Shown here piece after piece: positions 43,927-52,715 of a DNA stretch of 64,000 nt. The stretch's first letter is position 1. Each line of letters starts with the position of its first letter. The notes beneath the pieces were generated by a model, which was given only the letters and a program-made list of their open reading frames with translations, searched no databases and had not been told where the DNA came from. The translations under genes and the position numbers were made by a program. The DNA comes from Rugosimonospora acidiphila (GTDB lineage Bacteria > Actinomycetota > Actinomycetes > Mycobacteriales > Micromonosporaceae): contig NZ_BAABJQ010000008.1 in the NCBI RefSeq assembly GCF_039543385.1, positions 124,001 through 188,000 on the forward strand, in the 5' to 3' direction.

Positions 43927-44592
43927 GTGCCAACGGACACCAGCGACATGGTCATTATCCACCGCGCGTTTCGCCGCGAATCACGGCTGCTGGGCAGCGC
44001 CATCGCGGCGGTGACCCCCGGCGACACCCGGCGCGCCCGCATCCTCGCCGAGCACCTCCGGTGGTACCGGCTCGGACTGCACAACCATCACCACGGCGAG
44101 GACGAGCTGATCTGGCCGCTCCTGCACGCCCGCGTCGACCTGGAGGCGGACGTCGTGATCCGCATGGAGGCCCAGCACGAACGCATCGCGCGCACCCTCG
44201 ACGAGGCGATGCGGGCGCTGCCGGCGTGGGAGTCCTCGGCCGGCGAGGCCGCCCGCGACGCCCTGGTGGCCACGCTCACCGAACACCGGGCCGCGGTGAT
44301 CGAGCACCTCGATGACGAGGAGACGCACCTGCTGCCGCTGGCCGCGCAGTATCTGACCACCCCGGAGTGGGCCGCGTTGGGCGAACACTTCCTGGCCGCC
44401 ACCCCGAAGCCGATGCTGCTGCAGTTTCTCGGCGCCGTACTCGAGGACGCTGACCCGCGCGAGCGTCGCACCCTGCTCGGCGCGCTGCCGCTGCCGGCCC
44501 GGCTCGCCTGGAAGACCATCGGCCGAGCCAGCTACGCCCGCCTGATCCGCCGGGTCCGCGCCGACGCCGTACTGCCGGAGGTATCACGATGA
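43927..44592 (+). CDS. Hemerythrin HHE-domain protein 2
   Basis: 221 residues from GTG 43927, behind GAAAGG. The di-iron ligand pattern is IHRAFRRES, LHNHHHGEDELIWP, EAQHERI and EHLDDEETHLLP, typical of the HHE family. The C-terminal third (FLAATPKPMLLQFLGAVLED) is helical and occurs in longer actinobacterial members. The stop overlaps the next ATG (ATGA). Divergent from the SARP-type regulator. Confidence 0.85.
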   Translation: MPTDTSDMVIIHRAFRRESRLLGSAIAAVTPGDTRRARILAEHLRWYRLGLHNHHHGEDELIWPLLHARVDLEADVVIRMEAQHERIARTLDEAMRALPAWESSAGEAARDALVATLTEHRAAVIEHLDDEETHLLPLAAQYLTTPEWAALGEHFLAATPKPMLLQFLGAVLEDADPRERRTLLGALPLPARLAWKTIGRASYARLIRRVRADAVLPEVSR

Positions 44593-44969
44593 CCCTCACC
44601 CACGTTGTTGCCTACGCGGTTACCTGGATCATCGGGATCGGCATCATTCTCATCGGAGCCCGTTTCCTGCTGGCACCCCGCCCGTCCGCCGCCGGCTTCG
44701 GGGTCGCGGTCGGACCGCAGGCCGGCGACGCCAACGCCTATCTCGCCGTCAAGGGAGTCCGGGACATCGCCTTCGGCCTCATCGCGATCGCCCTGGTCTT
44801 CGCCGCGACGCCGCGGGTACTCGGCTGGTTCATGCTCTGCACCGCCGTCGCTCCGATCGGCGACGCGCTGATCGTGCTGCGGTACCGGGGTCCGAAGCTC
44901 ACCGCCTACGCCGTCCATGGTGCGACGGCAGCGGTGATGGTGGTGGCCGCCGTGCTGCTGCTGCGGTGA
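44589..44969 (+). CDS. DUF4267 small membrane protein
   Basis: 126 residues with four hydrophobic helices. The segments FLLAPRPSAAGFGV and YLAVKGVRDIAFGLIAI match the DUF4267 pattern. Function unknown. Coupled to the hemerythrin-domain gene by a 4-bp overlap, so the two probably work together at the membrane. Confidence 0.82.
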   Translation: MTLTHVVAYAVTWIIGIGIILIGARFLLAPRPSAAGFGVAVGPQAGDANAYLAVKGVRDIAFGLIAIALVFAATPRVLGWFMLCTAVAPIGDALIVLRYRGPKLTAYAVHGATAAVMVVAAVLLLR

Positions 44970-44989
44970 GGCGCGAATCGTACTGGCCG

Positions 44990-45377
44990 GCGGTCATACG
45001 CGGCGCGGGTCCGGTGGTGCGACCACCGGACCCGTCGCTGGCTGCCTGCGCCCGGGCGACACCCGCGTACCAGGAGATCCAGCGGGTCGCACCCAACGCC
45101 ACGATCGTCGGCCCCTCCTTCGCCGGCACGCCGCAGCGCATGCCGCAGGAATGACAGACCTGGTTCGACCGCCTACCGGACCCCCGACCAGGCGCCGCCA
45201 TATTCGCGGCCCGTGGTCTTCGATCAGACCGTGAGCGCCTCCGGCGGCTCGATTACCGTGCCGCTGACATTCCAGTCGGCGCACGACGCGTTCGGGGTCT
45301 ATCGGTCCTGGACCGACCCGCAGACCGTCACGGTGAAGGCACCGGACCAGCTGACCGCTCCTGGCACCTACCAAGTC
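44990..45377 (+). pseudogene. Remnant of a glycoside hydrolase gene (5' side)
   Basis: One frame encodes ATPAYQEIQRVAPNATIVGP with SFAG (about 45057-45130), resembling the region after the acid/base Glu in clan GH-A xylosidase-like enzymes; a TGA ends it at 45154. A second frame encodes FDQTVSASGGSITVPLTFQS and VTVKAPDQLTAPGTYQV (45215-45377), a beta-sandwich typical of the domain behind such barrels. Both stop where the HAAS gene of the opposite strand begins. A CBM tail at 46868 may be the other end of the same gene. Confidence 0.45.
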
Positions 45378-46183
45378 CCCCGGGGCCGGCGCAGCCGCCA
45401 GGCGGACACGCCAATCGCCACGCAGAGCACGGTGGTGATCAGGTCGGCGAGCACGTCGCCCTGGAGGTCGCGGGTGATTACGCTATAGGTGCCGATGTAG
45501 AGAGGAGCGGCTGCCGCGAGGACGGAGAATGTGATCAAGGCCGTGGTGAGGCTCAACCGCGGTGGGGTCCACGCCGGCAAGCCGATGAGAGTGTAGCGCC
45601 GGGCGATCGCGAGCGAGGTCAGCAGCACCAGTCCGACCACGGTTGCTCCGACAAACATGCCGATCCGTAGATCCTGCCCGAGATACGTGAGGGTGTCGTG
45701 ACCGATGGGCAGGCACCCTATTGTGCTGTTGGGCTGGGAAGAGCAGTACGGGATCGTCACCTTCGCGCCGGAGGGGTCGAGGTACCAAGGGTGGTGGAGA
45801 GTGCCGAAGTAGTTGTTAGCGGCCAGCAGGCGCTCGTAGAGAAAACCGATTATCCAGGTCAACACGCCGCTCAGTCCGTACGTTAGCGCGGTGACCCCGG
45901 CGAGCAGCCAGGCAAAGGTGACCAGCCGCCGTGTCACCGTCACCATCCGGGTCCGGGCGGCCTGGACCGTCGCGGCCAGCTGTCGGGCCTCGCCGAATCT
46001 GGCCACCGCCTCCCGTTCGGCAGTGTCGCGGCCGATTCCCTGGGCCATCGCCTCGTCGACGGTCTGCAGCAGATGGTCTTCGGCCTCGGCGAGAACCCGA
46101 CGCCCGTGACCACCGCTTCCGGCGAGCCGGTCGAAGAGCGCGTCGAGGTAGTCCTCGACCGCGCCGCGGGATGAGGCACTCAT
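45368..46183 (-). CDS. HAAS/permease-prefix-domain membrane protein (PadR partner)
   Basis: 271 residues. The N-terminal helical HAAS-type domain (VEDYLDALFDRLAGSGGHGR, RDTAEREAVARFGEARQLA) is followed by about five membrane helices and a short Arg-rich tail. Such proteins are commonly encoded after a PadR regulator and are thought to signal or interact at the membrane. Its ATG overlaps the PadR stop. The 3' end overlaps the glycosidase remnant by about 10 bp. Confidence 0.82.
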   Translation of the reverse strand: MSASSRGAVEDYLDALFDRLAGSGGHGRRVLAEAEDHLLQTVDEAMAQGIGRDTAEREAVARFGEARQLAATVQAARTRMVTVTRRLVTFAWLLAGVTALTYGLSGVLTWIIGFLYERLLAANNYFGTLHHPWYLDPSGAKVTIPYCSSQPNSTIGCLPIGHDTLTYLGQDLRIGMFVGATVVGLVLLTSLAIARRYTLIGLPAWTPPRLSLTTALITFSVLAAAAPLYIGTYSVITRDLQGDVLADLITTVLCVAIGVSAWRLRRPRGTW

Positions 46184-46512
46184 GCCTTGACTCCCTGTCG
46201 CCGGTATCCGATCACGGCCTGCACGGCCTCGAAGAAGGTCTGCAGCTCGCGTTGCTTGCTAGCGCGGGCCCGCCGGCCGTCGACTGTGAGGGCATACACC
46301 CGGCGCCGGCGCGGAGCGGACTCGTCCCACTGGCTGGCAATCAGGCCGGCCTGCTCCAGGCGGTGCAGCGCCGGATAGACCGTGCCCTCGGGCAGATCGA
46401 AGCTGCCGCGCGAATGCTCTCGCAGGGCGGCGATGACCGCATAGCCGTGAGCGGGACCGGTCCGGGCGAGGGTCGCGAGGAGAAGGAGGTCGAGGTGACC
46501 TTTGACATCCAT
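46180..46512 (-). CDS. PadR-family transcriptional regulator
   Basis: 110 residues, a winged helix with the PadR core HLDLLLLATLARTGPAHGYA, SRGSFDLPEGTVYPALHRLE and GLIASQWDES. PadR proteins bind short palindromes and usually autoregulate. The perfect palindrome overlapping its start codon is the likely operator. It forms an operon with the HAAS gene. Confidence 0.88.
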   Translation of the reverse strand: MDVKGHLDLLLLATLARTGPAHGYAVIAALREHSRGSFDLPEGTVYPALHRLEQAGLIASQWDESAPRRRRVYALTVDGRRARASKQRELQTFFEAVQAVIGYRRQGVKA

Positions 46513-46531
46513 GCCTAGGAAGGCTAGGCAT
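46511..46531 (-). promoter_or_regulatory. Palindromic operator over the padR start
   Basis: ATGCCTAG, 5 nt, CTAGGCAT: a perfect 8-bp inverted repeat whose first bases are the padR start codon region. Upstream on the minus strand, TTGACA is followed 17 nt later by TAGCCT, which lies inside the palindrome. The transcript would be leaderless or nearly so, and PadR binding would block the -10. Confidence 0.65.
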
Positions 46532-46867
46532 AGGGTATCTAGGTGTCAAGGGTGCAACGCGGATCGACCCTCGTGCCCCGGCAGGCGCAGCGGCGCCACG
46601 TCGACCTCACCCGGCGGCGTCAGCGCGGCGGCCGCGGCGAAGCCGGCGACCGCCAGTACGGTGTCGGTGTCCGGCTGCCCGGTACTTCACCGGCTTCGAG
46701 GCCGCCGACGAGATGTGGCGGCTGCTGGTGGCGGCCAACGCCCGGGTTAGTCGAAGTGGGTGGTTCGGCGCGGTGGGGTGGCGGAGCCGGGATTGCGGCA
46801 CGCGCTGCCGTCCGGCCCGCTCTTCCAACGGGATCAAATCAGGCGTGTAGCAACGGCGTGGACGCTC
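46532..46867. other. Spacer of about 335 bp, debris
   Basis: A short plus-strand frame (YFTGFEAADEMWRLLVAANA, about 46683-46745) has a protein-like look but no start, and is soon lost in low-complexity codons. I can assign no function; it may belong to the broken glycosidase region. Confidence 0.35.
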
Positions 46868-47087
46868 TGACGGCCCAGGCGGCCCTCAGGGAACCAGAAC
46901 CGCGACCGTCTGCGTCAACGGCAGCGGTCAGCAACAGATTTCGCTGCCGCTGACCGGAAGCTGGAATACCTGGGCGGACGCGACGACCAAGCTGCGGCTC
47001 ACGGCAGGGACCAACGACATCACCGTGTCATACCTGCCGTCTGACACCGGCCGGTTCAACCTCGACCACTTCGTGGTCACCAACTGA
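46868..47087 (+). pseudogene. C-terminal CBM6/CBM35-like carbohydrate-binding fragment
   Basis: The plus frame reads ATVCVNGSGQQQISLPLTGS, then WNTWADATTKLRLTAG and DTGRFNLDHFVVTN followed by TGA at 47085-47087. This is the last half of a CBM6/CBM35 beta-sandwich, which usually ends secreted glycosidases. No upstream frame leads into it. A hairpin (47157-47173) follows, as expected for the end of a gene. Confidence 0.6.
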
Positions 47088-47156
47088 ATGACGGGCAGAT
47101 CCCGAGACACTGGCGGGATCGTAAGCAGCACCCGTGGCACTCGGACTGGGTGTGTC

Positions 47157-47173
47157 GGGGCGCCTGACGCCCC
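47157..47173 (+). terminator. Hairpin after the CBM fragment
   Basis: GGGGCG, loop CCTGA, CGCCCC: a 6-bp GC stem 70 bp after the stop of the CBM fragment. A possible terminator of the former glycosidase gene. Confidence 0.4.
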
Positions 47174-47435
47174 TGCTCGTACCCGCGGCGTCGGCATCAG
47201 CGCGACCTCAAGGCAACGAGTGCGGCAACGCTGCCAGACCATACCGCGCGGGGCGGCGCCGATCGCGCGAACAGGCCGCGGTGCGCGTCGAAGGCGACCA
47301 GCATGACCCGGGCAGTGCCCAGGGCGCTCAGCCCGCGTTGGAAGCCCAAGCCGGCGGCCCGGCGTCGTCGCCGGTCACATCCGCGGAGCAGGTGACGACC
47401 GCCATCGGCGTCGACCGACCTCCTGAACGTTTTCT

Positions 47436-47447
47436 CGAACCGGTTCG
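47436..47447. promoter_or_regulatory. LacI-type operator, copy 1
   Basis: CGAACCGGTTCG, the 12-bp core of the palindrome found before lacI and before the sugar importer. It lies 88 bp before copy 2 and may act with it across the promoter of the stub at 47615. Confidence 0.7.
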
Positions 47448-47532
47448 CTGATCTCTTGACCATGTCCCATAGGACGTACTAGGTTTCTGGCACAGCCCAG
47501 GCCGCATCGTCTGCGGCCATGATTTCACGTCA

Positions 47533-47552
47533 GAGTCGAACCGGTTCGACTC
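47533..47552. promoter_or_regulatory. LacI-type operator, copy 2 (20-bp palindrome)
   Basis: GAGTCGAACCGGTTCGACTC is a perfect 20-bp palindrome and the longest of the four copies. It is preceded by TTGACC (47456-47461) and a possible TAGGTT -10, and followed by the ribosome site and GTG of the truncated ORF at 47615. Confidence 0.8.
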
Positions 47553-47614
47553 AGCCAATTCGAGGACGGGGTGCCGAGTTGAGGCGCTTCGGGCGAGACG
47601 CAAGGGAGTGTCGG

Positions 47615-47758
47615 GTGAGTGACTGGCGCGGCTTCAGGTGCGGCCCTTGGCAGATCGACGATGGCGCGATCGCTACCCCGGCCTCGTTCAACCGCCCGGC
47701 CAGGCCCGCGTCGTCCACCGCGGCGCCAGCGCGGACGGTGTCCCGTTCACGGCCTTGA
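47615..47758 (+). pseudogene. Truncated 5' end of an operator-controlled gene
   Basis: GTG 47615 has GGGAG 6 nt upstream and encodes SDWRGFRCGPWQIDDGAIAT, then PASFN, after which the frame becomes Arg/Ala/Pro-rich and stops at 47758 (47 codons). The start, ribosome site, promoter and LacI-type operators look intact, so this was probably the first gene of a regulated unit that lost its body. The family of the short N-terminus is not recognised. Confidence 0.45.
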
Positions 47759-48116
47759 CCAGCAGCATCATGTGGTCGGCGTCGTAGACCGGAGGCGCAA
47801 CGGTCGGTGTCCGTCGGCTCGGCTCGACCTTCGCTCCGATGCCGATCCTGTCACGCCGCGGCCTGACGCGCGCGCTGATCGCCCCGTTTGACTAGCCATC
47901 CGCTGCCGGTAACAGGTCCGCGTCCGCTGCGCATGTCGAGTAGCCCCGGACCGGGCTCTCCAACGCCACCTGATCCGCGTCCTATCACCCACGAGCGGAG
48001 GCCGATGCGTCGACTCAGCTAACCACATCATCGTCCCTCAGGCGAAGATCCACTAGCCGTCCCTGCTTCGCGCTCGCGTTGGCCAGGCCAATCGCAAACA
48101 CCTGGGAGATCCAGAT
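47759..48116. other. Upstream region of the secreted glycosidase
   Basis: About 360 bp. No gene or operator copy seen. The A-rich AACACCTGGGAGATC patch before ATG 48117 contains a modest ribosome site (GGGAG). Confidence 0.4.
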
Positions 48117-51100
48117 ATGTCTCGAAGATTAGGGGGCCGGCAATCGTCGCCGGCCTCACCGTCGCATCTGCGTGCGAACATGACCGCCATCGTCAGCGCC
48201 CTTGCGATGGCGGCCGCAGGGGCTGTGCTGATCTCAGCCGCGCCCGCCCATGCCGATGGCGTCGCAGTCACGCCGGCCGCCCTCGTGGTGCACGCGGATC
48301 AGCCCTTCCGGGCGGTCACGCAGGTGGCCACCGGCTCGCTCTACGGTCTTGCCACGGCAACGGCCCCATCGGATGATCTGGTGGAGCCGATCAAACCGAG
48401 CGAGTTCGTGCTGAAGCCGGCCGGAGGGCATCAGCAGCCCACCGGTGACATCCTTGAGGTTGCCCCGGAGGCCGAGAAGGCGGGGGCGAAGGTCGTGGAC
48501 CGGCTCTCGGACTACTACGCGGGCTGGCCGTATCAGTTCAGCTGGGACAACTGGTTCGATGTCGTCGACCAGCAGATCGCCGAAGTCCAGGCCTCGGGGA
48601 TCACGAACCTGAAGGCATACGCGCTGTGGAACGAGTCGGACAACACCTGGCTGCCGCAGAACGGCACCTTCGAGGACTTCTGGACGAAGACCTACCGGGA
48701 GGTGCGCCGCCTGGACCCGACGACTCCCATCCAGGGGCCCAGCTTCTCGGACAACATCAGCGACATGCAGAACTTCCTGCAGAACGCGGTGGCGACCAAC
48801 ACGGTGCCGGACATCCTCGCCTGGCATGAGCTGGAGCGCTCGAGCAAAATCTCCGGCGACATCGCCATGGTGGAGGCGATGGAGAAGCAACTGGGGATCA
48901 GCCCGCGCCCCATCGACATCGAGGAGTACGCCTCCCCGCAGGAGGTCGGCATCCCAGGCGACCTGGTGGGCTACATCGCCAAGTTCGAGCGGCTGGGGGT
49001 GCAGAACGCGGAGCTGGCATTCTGGAACCAGTCGGGTGCCCTTGGCGACCTGCTGACGGGCCAGGGCGGTGACCCTAACGGCGCCTACTGGCTCTACAAA
49101 TGGTACGCGGACATGAGTGGCAACATGGTCACCACCACGCCGCCCTCGGCCGACGGGTCCTTCGACGCCGCGGCGTCGGTCACCTCCGACAAGAGGGAAC
49201 TGGATGTCGTCACCGGCGGCGCCGCCGGGCCCACCGCGATCACGATCGACGGGCTCGACAAGCTCGCGGTGGGGCAGCGCGTCGACGTCAAGCTGGAGTA
49301 CACGCCGTCCTACGGCCGCACCACCGCGGTCTCCGGCCCGACCACGATCTCCGACACCGACTACCAGGTCGGCTCGGACGGGTCGATCAGCGTGCCGATC
49401 GTGATGAACCCCGCCTACGGCTACCACCTCGTCGTCACCCCGGCCACGTCATCGGCTAAGAGCCTCGCCGGGGTGTACACGGTCACGAACGTCAACAGTG
49501 GCCTCGCCCTCGACACCGCCTCCGCTGGCGATGACTGGGGCACCCTGGTCGATCAGGCCAAGGTGACCGACGGTACGACGCAGACCTGGAAGCTTGTCGA
49601 CGCCGGCTCCGGTCTTTACAAGATTCAGAATGCCGCCAGCGGCCTGGTTCTGGGCGTTCAAAACATCTCCACCAGCAACGGCGCCCCGGTGTTGGAGTGG
49701 GGCGACACCGGAACGGCGGACCACCTGTGGCAGTTGATGCCGGACGGGAGGGGCGACTACCGCTTCGCCAACTACGGCACCGGGCTGGTGCTGGCCGTGA
49801 CCGGGATGAGCACGGCCGACGGCGCGCAGGTAGTGCAGTGGACGGACGGAACCGCGACGAACGGGTGCACCCCGAGCGGTCCCCGGCAGCCCGGCAAGCT
49901 GGGCAAGGCGTTGAACCTCTGCGGCACCACCTCCTACGTGAGCTTGCCGACCGGTGTGGTCAGCGGCGTTACCGGCGACTACACCGTTTCCGCGTGGGTG
50001 AACCCGGCCGCGAACGCGCAGTGGTCCAGGCTGTTCGATTTGGGCACGGGCACGAACGCGTACATGTTCCTGACCGTCAACGACGGCAGCAACGTGCGGT
50101 ACGCCATCACCACCAGCGGCGCCGGGGGAGAGCAGCAGATCATCGGCAACGGCACCCTGCCGCTGAACCAGTGGTCGCTCGTGACCGTGACCCTCGCCGG
50201 CACCACCGGCACGCTGTACGTGAATGGCAAGGCAGTCGGGTCGAACTCGAATATGACCGTGCACCCGTCGGCCCTGGGGGCGACCAAGCAGAACTACATC
50301 GGCAAGTCGCAGTACGGGGGCGACCCGGCCCTGAACGCGGCGGTCGACGACCTCAACATCTACGACCGTGCGCTGAGCGCCTCCGAGGTCGCGGCCCTGG
50401 CCGGCGGTCGGGTCGGCGCGGGAGACGTCGTCCACTACACCTTCGACGAGGACAGTGGAACCAACGTGGTCGACTCCTCCGGCAACGGACGAAGCGGCAC
50501 GGTCATCGTCGGCGCGGCCAGCACCACCAGTACCTCCGCCAGCGACGAGGCAACCGCCGACCACTTCTGGACGCTGCACGCCGTGAACGCCCCGGGCGCC
50601 CCGCGGGCTGCCGCGGCCGCCCTCGACACCGACGGCAAGTCCGTCGACGTCACCTGGAGCGCGCCGAACTCCAACGGAGGCAGCGCGATCACGGGATACA
50701 AGGTCTACCGTGAGGGGACCAGCGAACCGGTGGCCAGCGTCGGGGCGGACACCAGCTCAGCGCAGGTGACGGGCCTCTGGCCGGGTGACACCGCGCAGTT
50801 CACCGTCACCGCGGTGAACCCCGCCGGTCAGAGCGCTCCCTCCGGTGCCACCGGTAAGGTCACCATCCCGGACGGGGCCACCGCGGCACCCGGCAAGGGA
50901 ACGCTCTCCAACGACAACGGCTGGGACACCGGACTGCAGGACGGCTCGTACAACGTCACCATGAACCTGTGGTGGGGCGAGACCGGGTCAATCTTCAAGC
51001 TGTACGAGAACGGCACGCTCATCGCGACCAAGCAGCTGAGCCTCTCCGGCGTCGGCCAGCAGTCGGTCACCGTCCCGGTCACCGGGAAGGACAACGGTAG

Positions 51101-51461
51101 CTACACGTACACGGGCGAGCTGATCAACAGCAAGGGCGCCACCGCGACCGGCTCCGACATCGTGACCGTCACTCAGGCCAACCCTGGTAAGCCCGTGCTC
51201 AGTTCCGACAACTACGACAACGACGGCTCCTACACCGTCACCGCCAACCTGTGGTGGGGCACCAACGCCACCTCGTACAAGTTCTACGAGAACAATGTGC
51301 TCGTGGGCCAGGGCGAGTTGACCGCGAACACCCCGGACGCCCAGACGGCGACCCTGAGGGTGGCCGGTAAGGCAGTCGGCTCATACACCTACCGGGTGGA
51401 CTTCACGAACCCGGCCGGCACCGTCTCGAGCGACCCGCTGACGGTCAACGTGACCAAGTAG
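48117..51461 (+). CDS. Secreted multidomain glycoside hydrolase (clan GH-A, GH39-like) with RICIN, LamG, Fn3 and Ig-like domains
   Basis: 1114 residues with a signal peptide (cleavage after PAHA, residue 46). The barrel-like region (about 70-345) has a likely acid/base Glu173 in YALWNESDN and a likely nucleophile Glu270 in DIEEYASP, as in GH39-type xylosidases. Then a beta domain, a RICIN lectin (455-580, QxW-type repeats), a LamG jelly roll (595-760), Fn3 (825-918) and two Ig-like repeats with NLWWG and YKFYEN (928-1114). The N-terminal part of the barrel looks short, so the domain could be incomplete. It should attack plant polysaccharide outside the cell. Confidence 0.8.
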   Translation: MSRRLGGRQSSPASPSHLRANMTAIVSALAMAAAGAVLISAAPAHADGVAVTPAALVVHADQPFRAVTQVATGSLYGLATATAPSDDLVEPIKPSEFVLKPAGGHQQPTGDILEVAPEAEKAGAKVVDRLSDYYAGWPYQFSWDNWFDVVDQQIAEVQASGITNLKAYALWNESDNTWLPQNGTFEDFWTKTYREVRRLDPTTPIQGPSFSDNISDMQNFLQNAVATNTVPDILAWHELERSSKISGDIAMVEAMEKQLGISPRPIDIEEYASPQEVGIPGDLVGYIAKFERLGVQNAELAFWNQSGALGDLLTGQGGDPNGAYWLYKWYADMSGNMVTTTPPSADGSFDAAASVTSDKRELDVVTGGAAGPTAITIDGLDKLAVGQRVDVKLEYTPSYGRTTAVSGPTTISDTDYQVGSDGSISVPIVMNPAYGYHLVVTPATSSAKSLAGVYTVTNVNSGLALDTASAGDDWGTLVDQAKVTDGTTQTWKLVDAGSGLYKIQNAASGLVLGVQNISTSNGAPVLEWGDTGTADHLWQLMPDGRGDYRFANYGTGLVLAVTGMSTADGAQVVQWTDGTATNGCTPSGPRQPGKLGKALNLCGTTSYVSLPTGVVSGVTGDYTVSAWVNPAANAQWSRLFDLGTGTNAYMFLTVNDGSNVRYAITTSGAGGEQQIIGNGTLPLNQWSLVTVTLAGTTGTLYVNGKAVGSNSNMTVHPSALGATKQNYIGKSQYGGDPALNAAVDDLNIYDRALSASEVAALAGGRVGAGDVVHYTFDEDSGTNVVDSSGNGRSGTVIVGAASTTSTSASDEATADHFWTLHAVNAPGAPRAAAAALDTDGKSVDVTWSAPNSNGGSAITGYKVYREGTSEPVASVGADTSSAQVTGLWPGDTAQFTVTAVNPAGQSAPSGATGKVTIPDGATAAPGKGTLSNDNGWDTGLQDGSYNVTMNLWWGETGSIFKLYENGTLIATKQLSLSGVGQQSVTVPVTGKDNGSYTYTGELINSKGATATGSDIVTVTQANPGKPVLSSDNYDNDGSYTVTANLWWGTNATSYKFYENNVLVGQGELTANTPDAQTATLRVAGKAVGSYTYRVDFTNPAGTVSSDPLTVNVTK

Positions 51462-51568
51462 CACCACCGGCAGGGGTGCGGGCGCGATGCGCTCGCACCC
51501 CTGGCCAGAAGAGGGACAGCTGTTGTCGAATCGGTCTTGAACTCGTTCGAACGTGCTGATAGCGTCCT

Positions 51569-51582
51569 TCGAACCGGTTCGA
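51569..51582. promoter_or_regulatory. LacI-type operator, copy 3 (before lacI)
   Basis: TCGAACCGGTTCGA, 18 bp before the lacI ATG, so it can mediate autorepression. A degraded half copy (GAACTCGTTCGAAC) lies just upstream at 51539-51552. Confidence 0.82.
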
Positions 51583-51600
51583 CGTAGAGAAGGCAAATCA

Positions 51601-52602
51601 ATGGCGAACATCCAGGACGTGGCGCAGCGCGCCGGGGTATCTCGGAGCACCGTCTCGTACGCTCTGTCCGGCAAGCGCGCTATCTCGCGCAAGACGCGCG
51701 AGCGCATCGAAGCGGCCATCCGTGAGCTCGGCTTCACCCCGAACGCCGGTGCGCGAGCCCTGGCTACCTCCCAGACCCTGGTGATCGGGCTGTTCGTCCA
51801 CTTCTTCCAGGACGAGTTCTCGCCGGCCATGCTGCAGTACGTGCTGCCGATCGCCGACGCCGCTCGAGAGGCCGGTTACGACATCCTGATGGTCACGGAG
51901 ACCGACGGGCCGAAGGCGCTGGAGCGCATCTCGAGTTCGGAGATGGTCGACGGTGTCGTCCTGCTCAACGTCGCTCACGAGGATCCCCGTCTACCGGTGA
52001 TGCGCAAGATTCGCCAGCCGGGGTCCATGGTGGGGCTTCCCAAGAACACCGAGGGCTTCGACGTGTTCGACCTGGATTTCGAGGAATCCGGGCGGGTCCT
52101 GGTGGATCATCTCGCCGAGCGAGGCCACCGGGAGATAGTGTTGATCACTCCTCGCAAGGATGTGTACGACCGCGGCGGCGCATACGCCTGGCGGTTCCAG
52201 AACGCGGCCCTCCAGCAGGCCGCCCGCTACGGCATGCGCGTGCACTGGTTCCACGGTGAGACGCAGCAGCCCGCCGTCAACCGACAGATCGGTGAGATCC
52301 TCGACGCGAACGTGGGTACGGCCATGATCGTGCACAACGACGCCGTCATCGCCGCACTGCCGTCTGTCCTGCACGCGCGCGGCGTCAGGGTTCCCGACGA
52401 ACTGTCGGTCGTCGGCATCTTCTCCGAAGACTTTGGGCAACTCTTCAACCTGCCGTACACGGCGGTGGAGACCTCGCCCGACAAACTGGGCCGTCTCGCG
52501 GTCCAGGCACTCGTGCAGCACATGCTCGACCCGGAGCGCGCCGGCGCTCACCGGGTCGAACTCATCGCGCCGCAGATCACGGACCGCGGTAGCACCAAGT
52601 AG
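51601..52602 (+). CDS. LacI-family transcriptional regulator
   Basis: 333 residues. The LacI helix-turn-helix is MANIQDVAQRAGVSRSTVSY with the hinge helix ARALAT near 50; a periplasmic-binding-like ligand domain follows (VLLNVAHEDPRLPV, IFSEDFGQLFNLPYTAVE). ATG 51601 starts the family exactly; the frame runs 16 codons further upstream through the operator. The four CGAACCGGTTCG palindromes in this region are its likely sites. A sugar released from the polysaccharide is the probable inducer. Confidence 0.92.
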   Translation: MANIQDVAQRAGVSRSTVSYALSGKRAISRKTRERIEAAIRELGFTPNAGARALATSQTLVIGLFVHFFQDEFSPAMLQYVLPIADAAREAGYDILMVTETDGPKALERISSSEMVDGVVLLNVAHEDPRLPVMRKIRQPGSMVGLPKNTEGFDVFDLDFEESGRVLVDHLAERGHREIVLITPRKDVYDRGGAYAWRFQNAALQQAARYGMRVHWFHGETQQPAVNRQIGEILDANVGTAMIVHNDAVIAALPSVLHARGVRVPDELSVVGIFSEDFGQLFNLPYTAVETSPDKLGRLAVQALVQHMLDPERAGAHRVELIAPQITDRGSTK

Positions 52603-52656
52603 TACCGAGGCAGCACCAAGTAGTTCAGCTCCAACCTGTCGACCGGCAGGGCCAAA

Positions 52657-52672
52657 GTCGAACCGGTTCGAC
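52657..52672. promoter_or_regulatory. LacI-type operator, copy 4 (before the importer operon)
   Basis: GTCGAACCGGTTCGAC lies 43 bp before the GTG of the binding-protein gene and so controls the importer-glycosidase-kinase operon to 61444. Confidence 0.85.
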
Positions 52673-52715
52673 GATGTCTTAACCGAGTCTTGACGCATCT
52701 CAGAGAGGAATACTT

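Noticed and set aside
46543..46700. RRHVDL motif as a possible fourth sulfur leader peptide
   Set aside because: QRRHVDLTRRRQRGG lacks the Cys-Arg-stop tail and the frame runs on for over 100 codons; no -10 box at the right distance and no sulfur gene follows.
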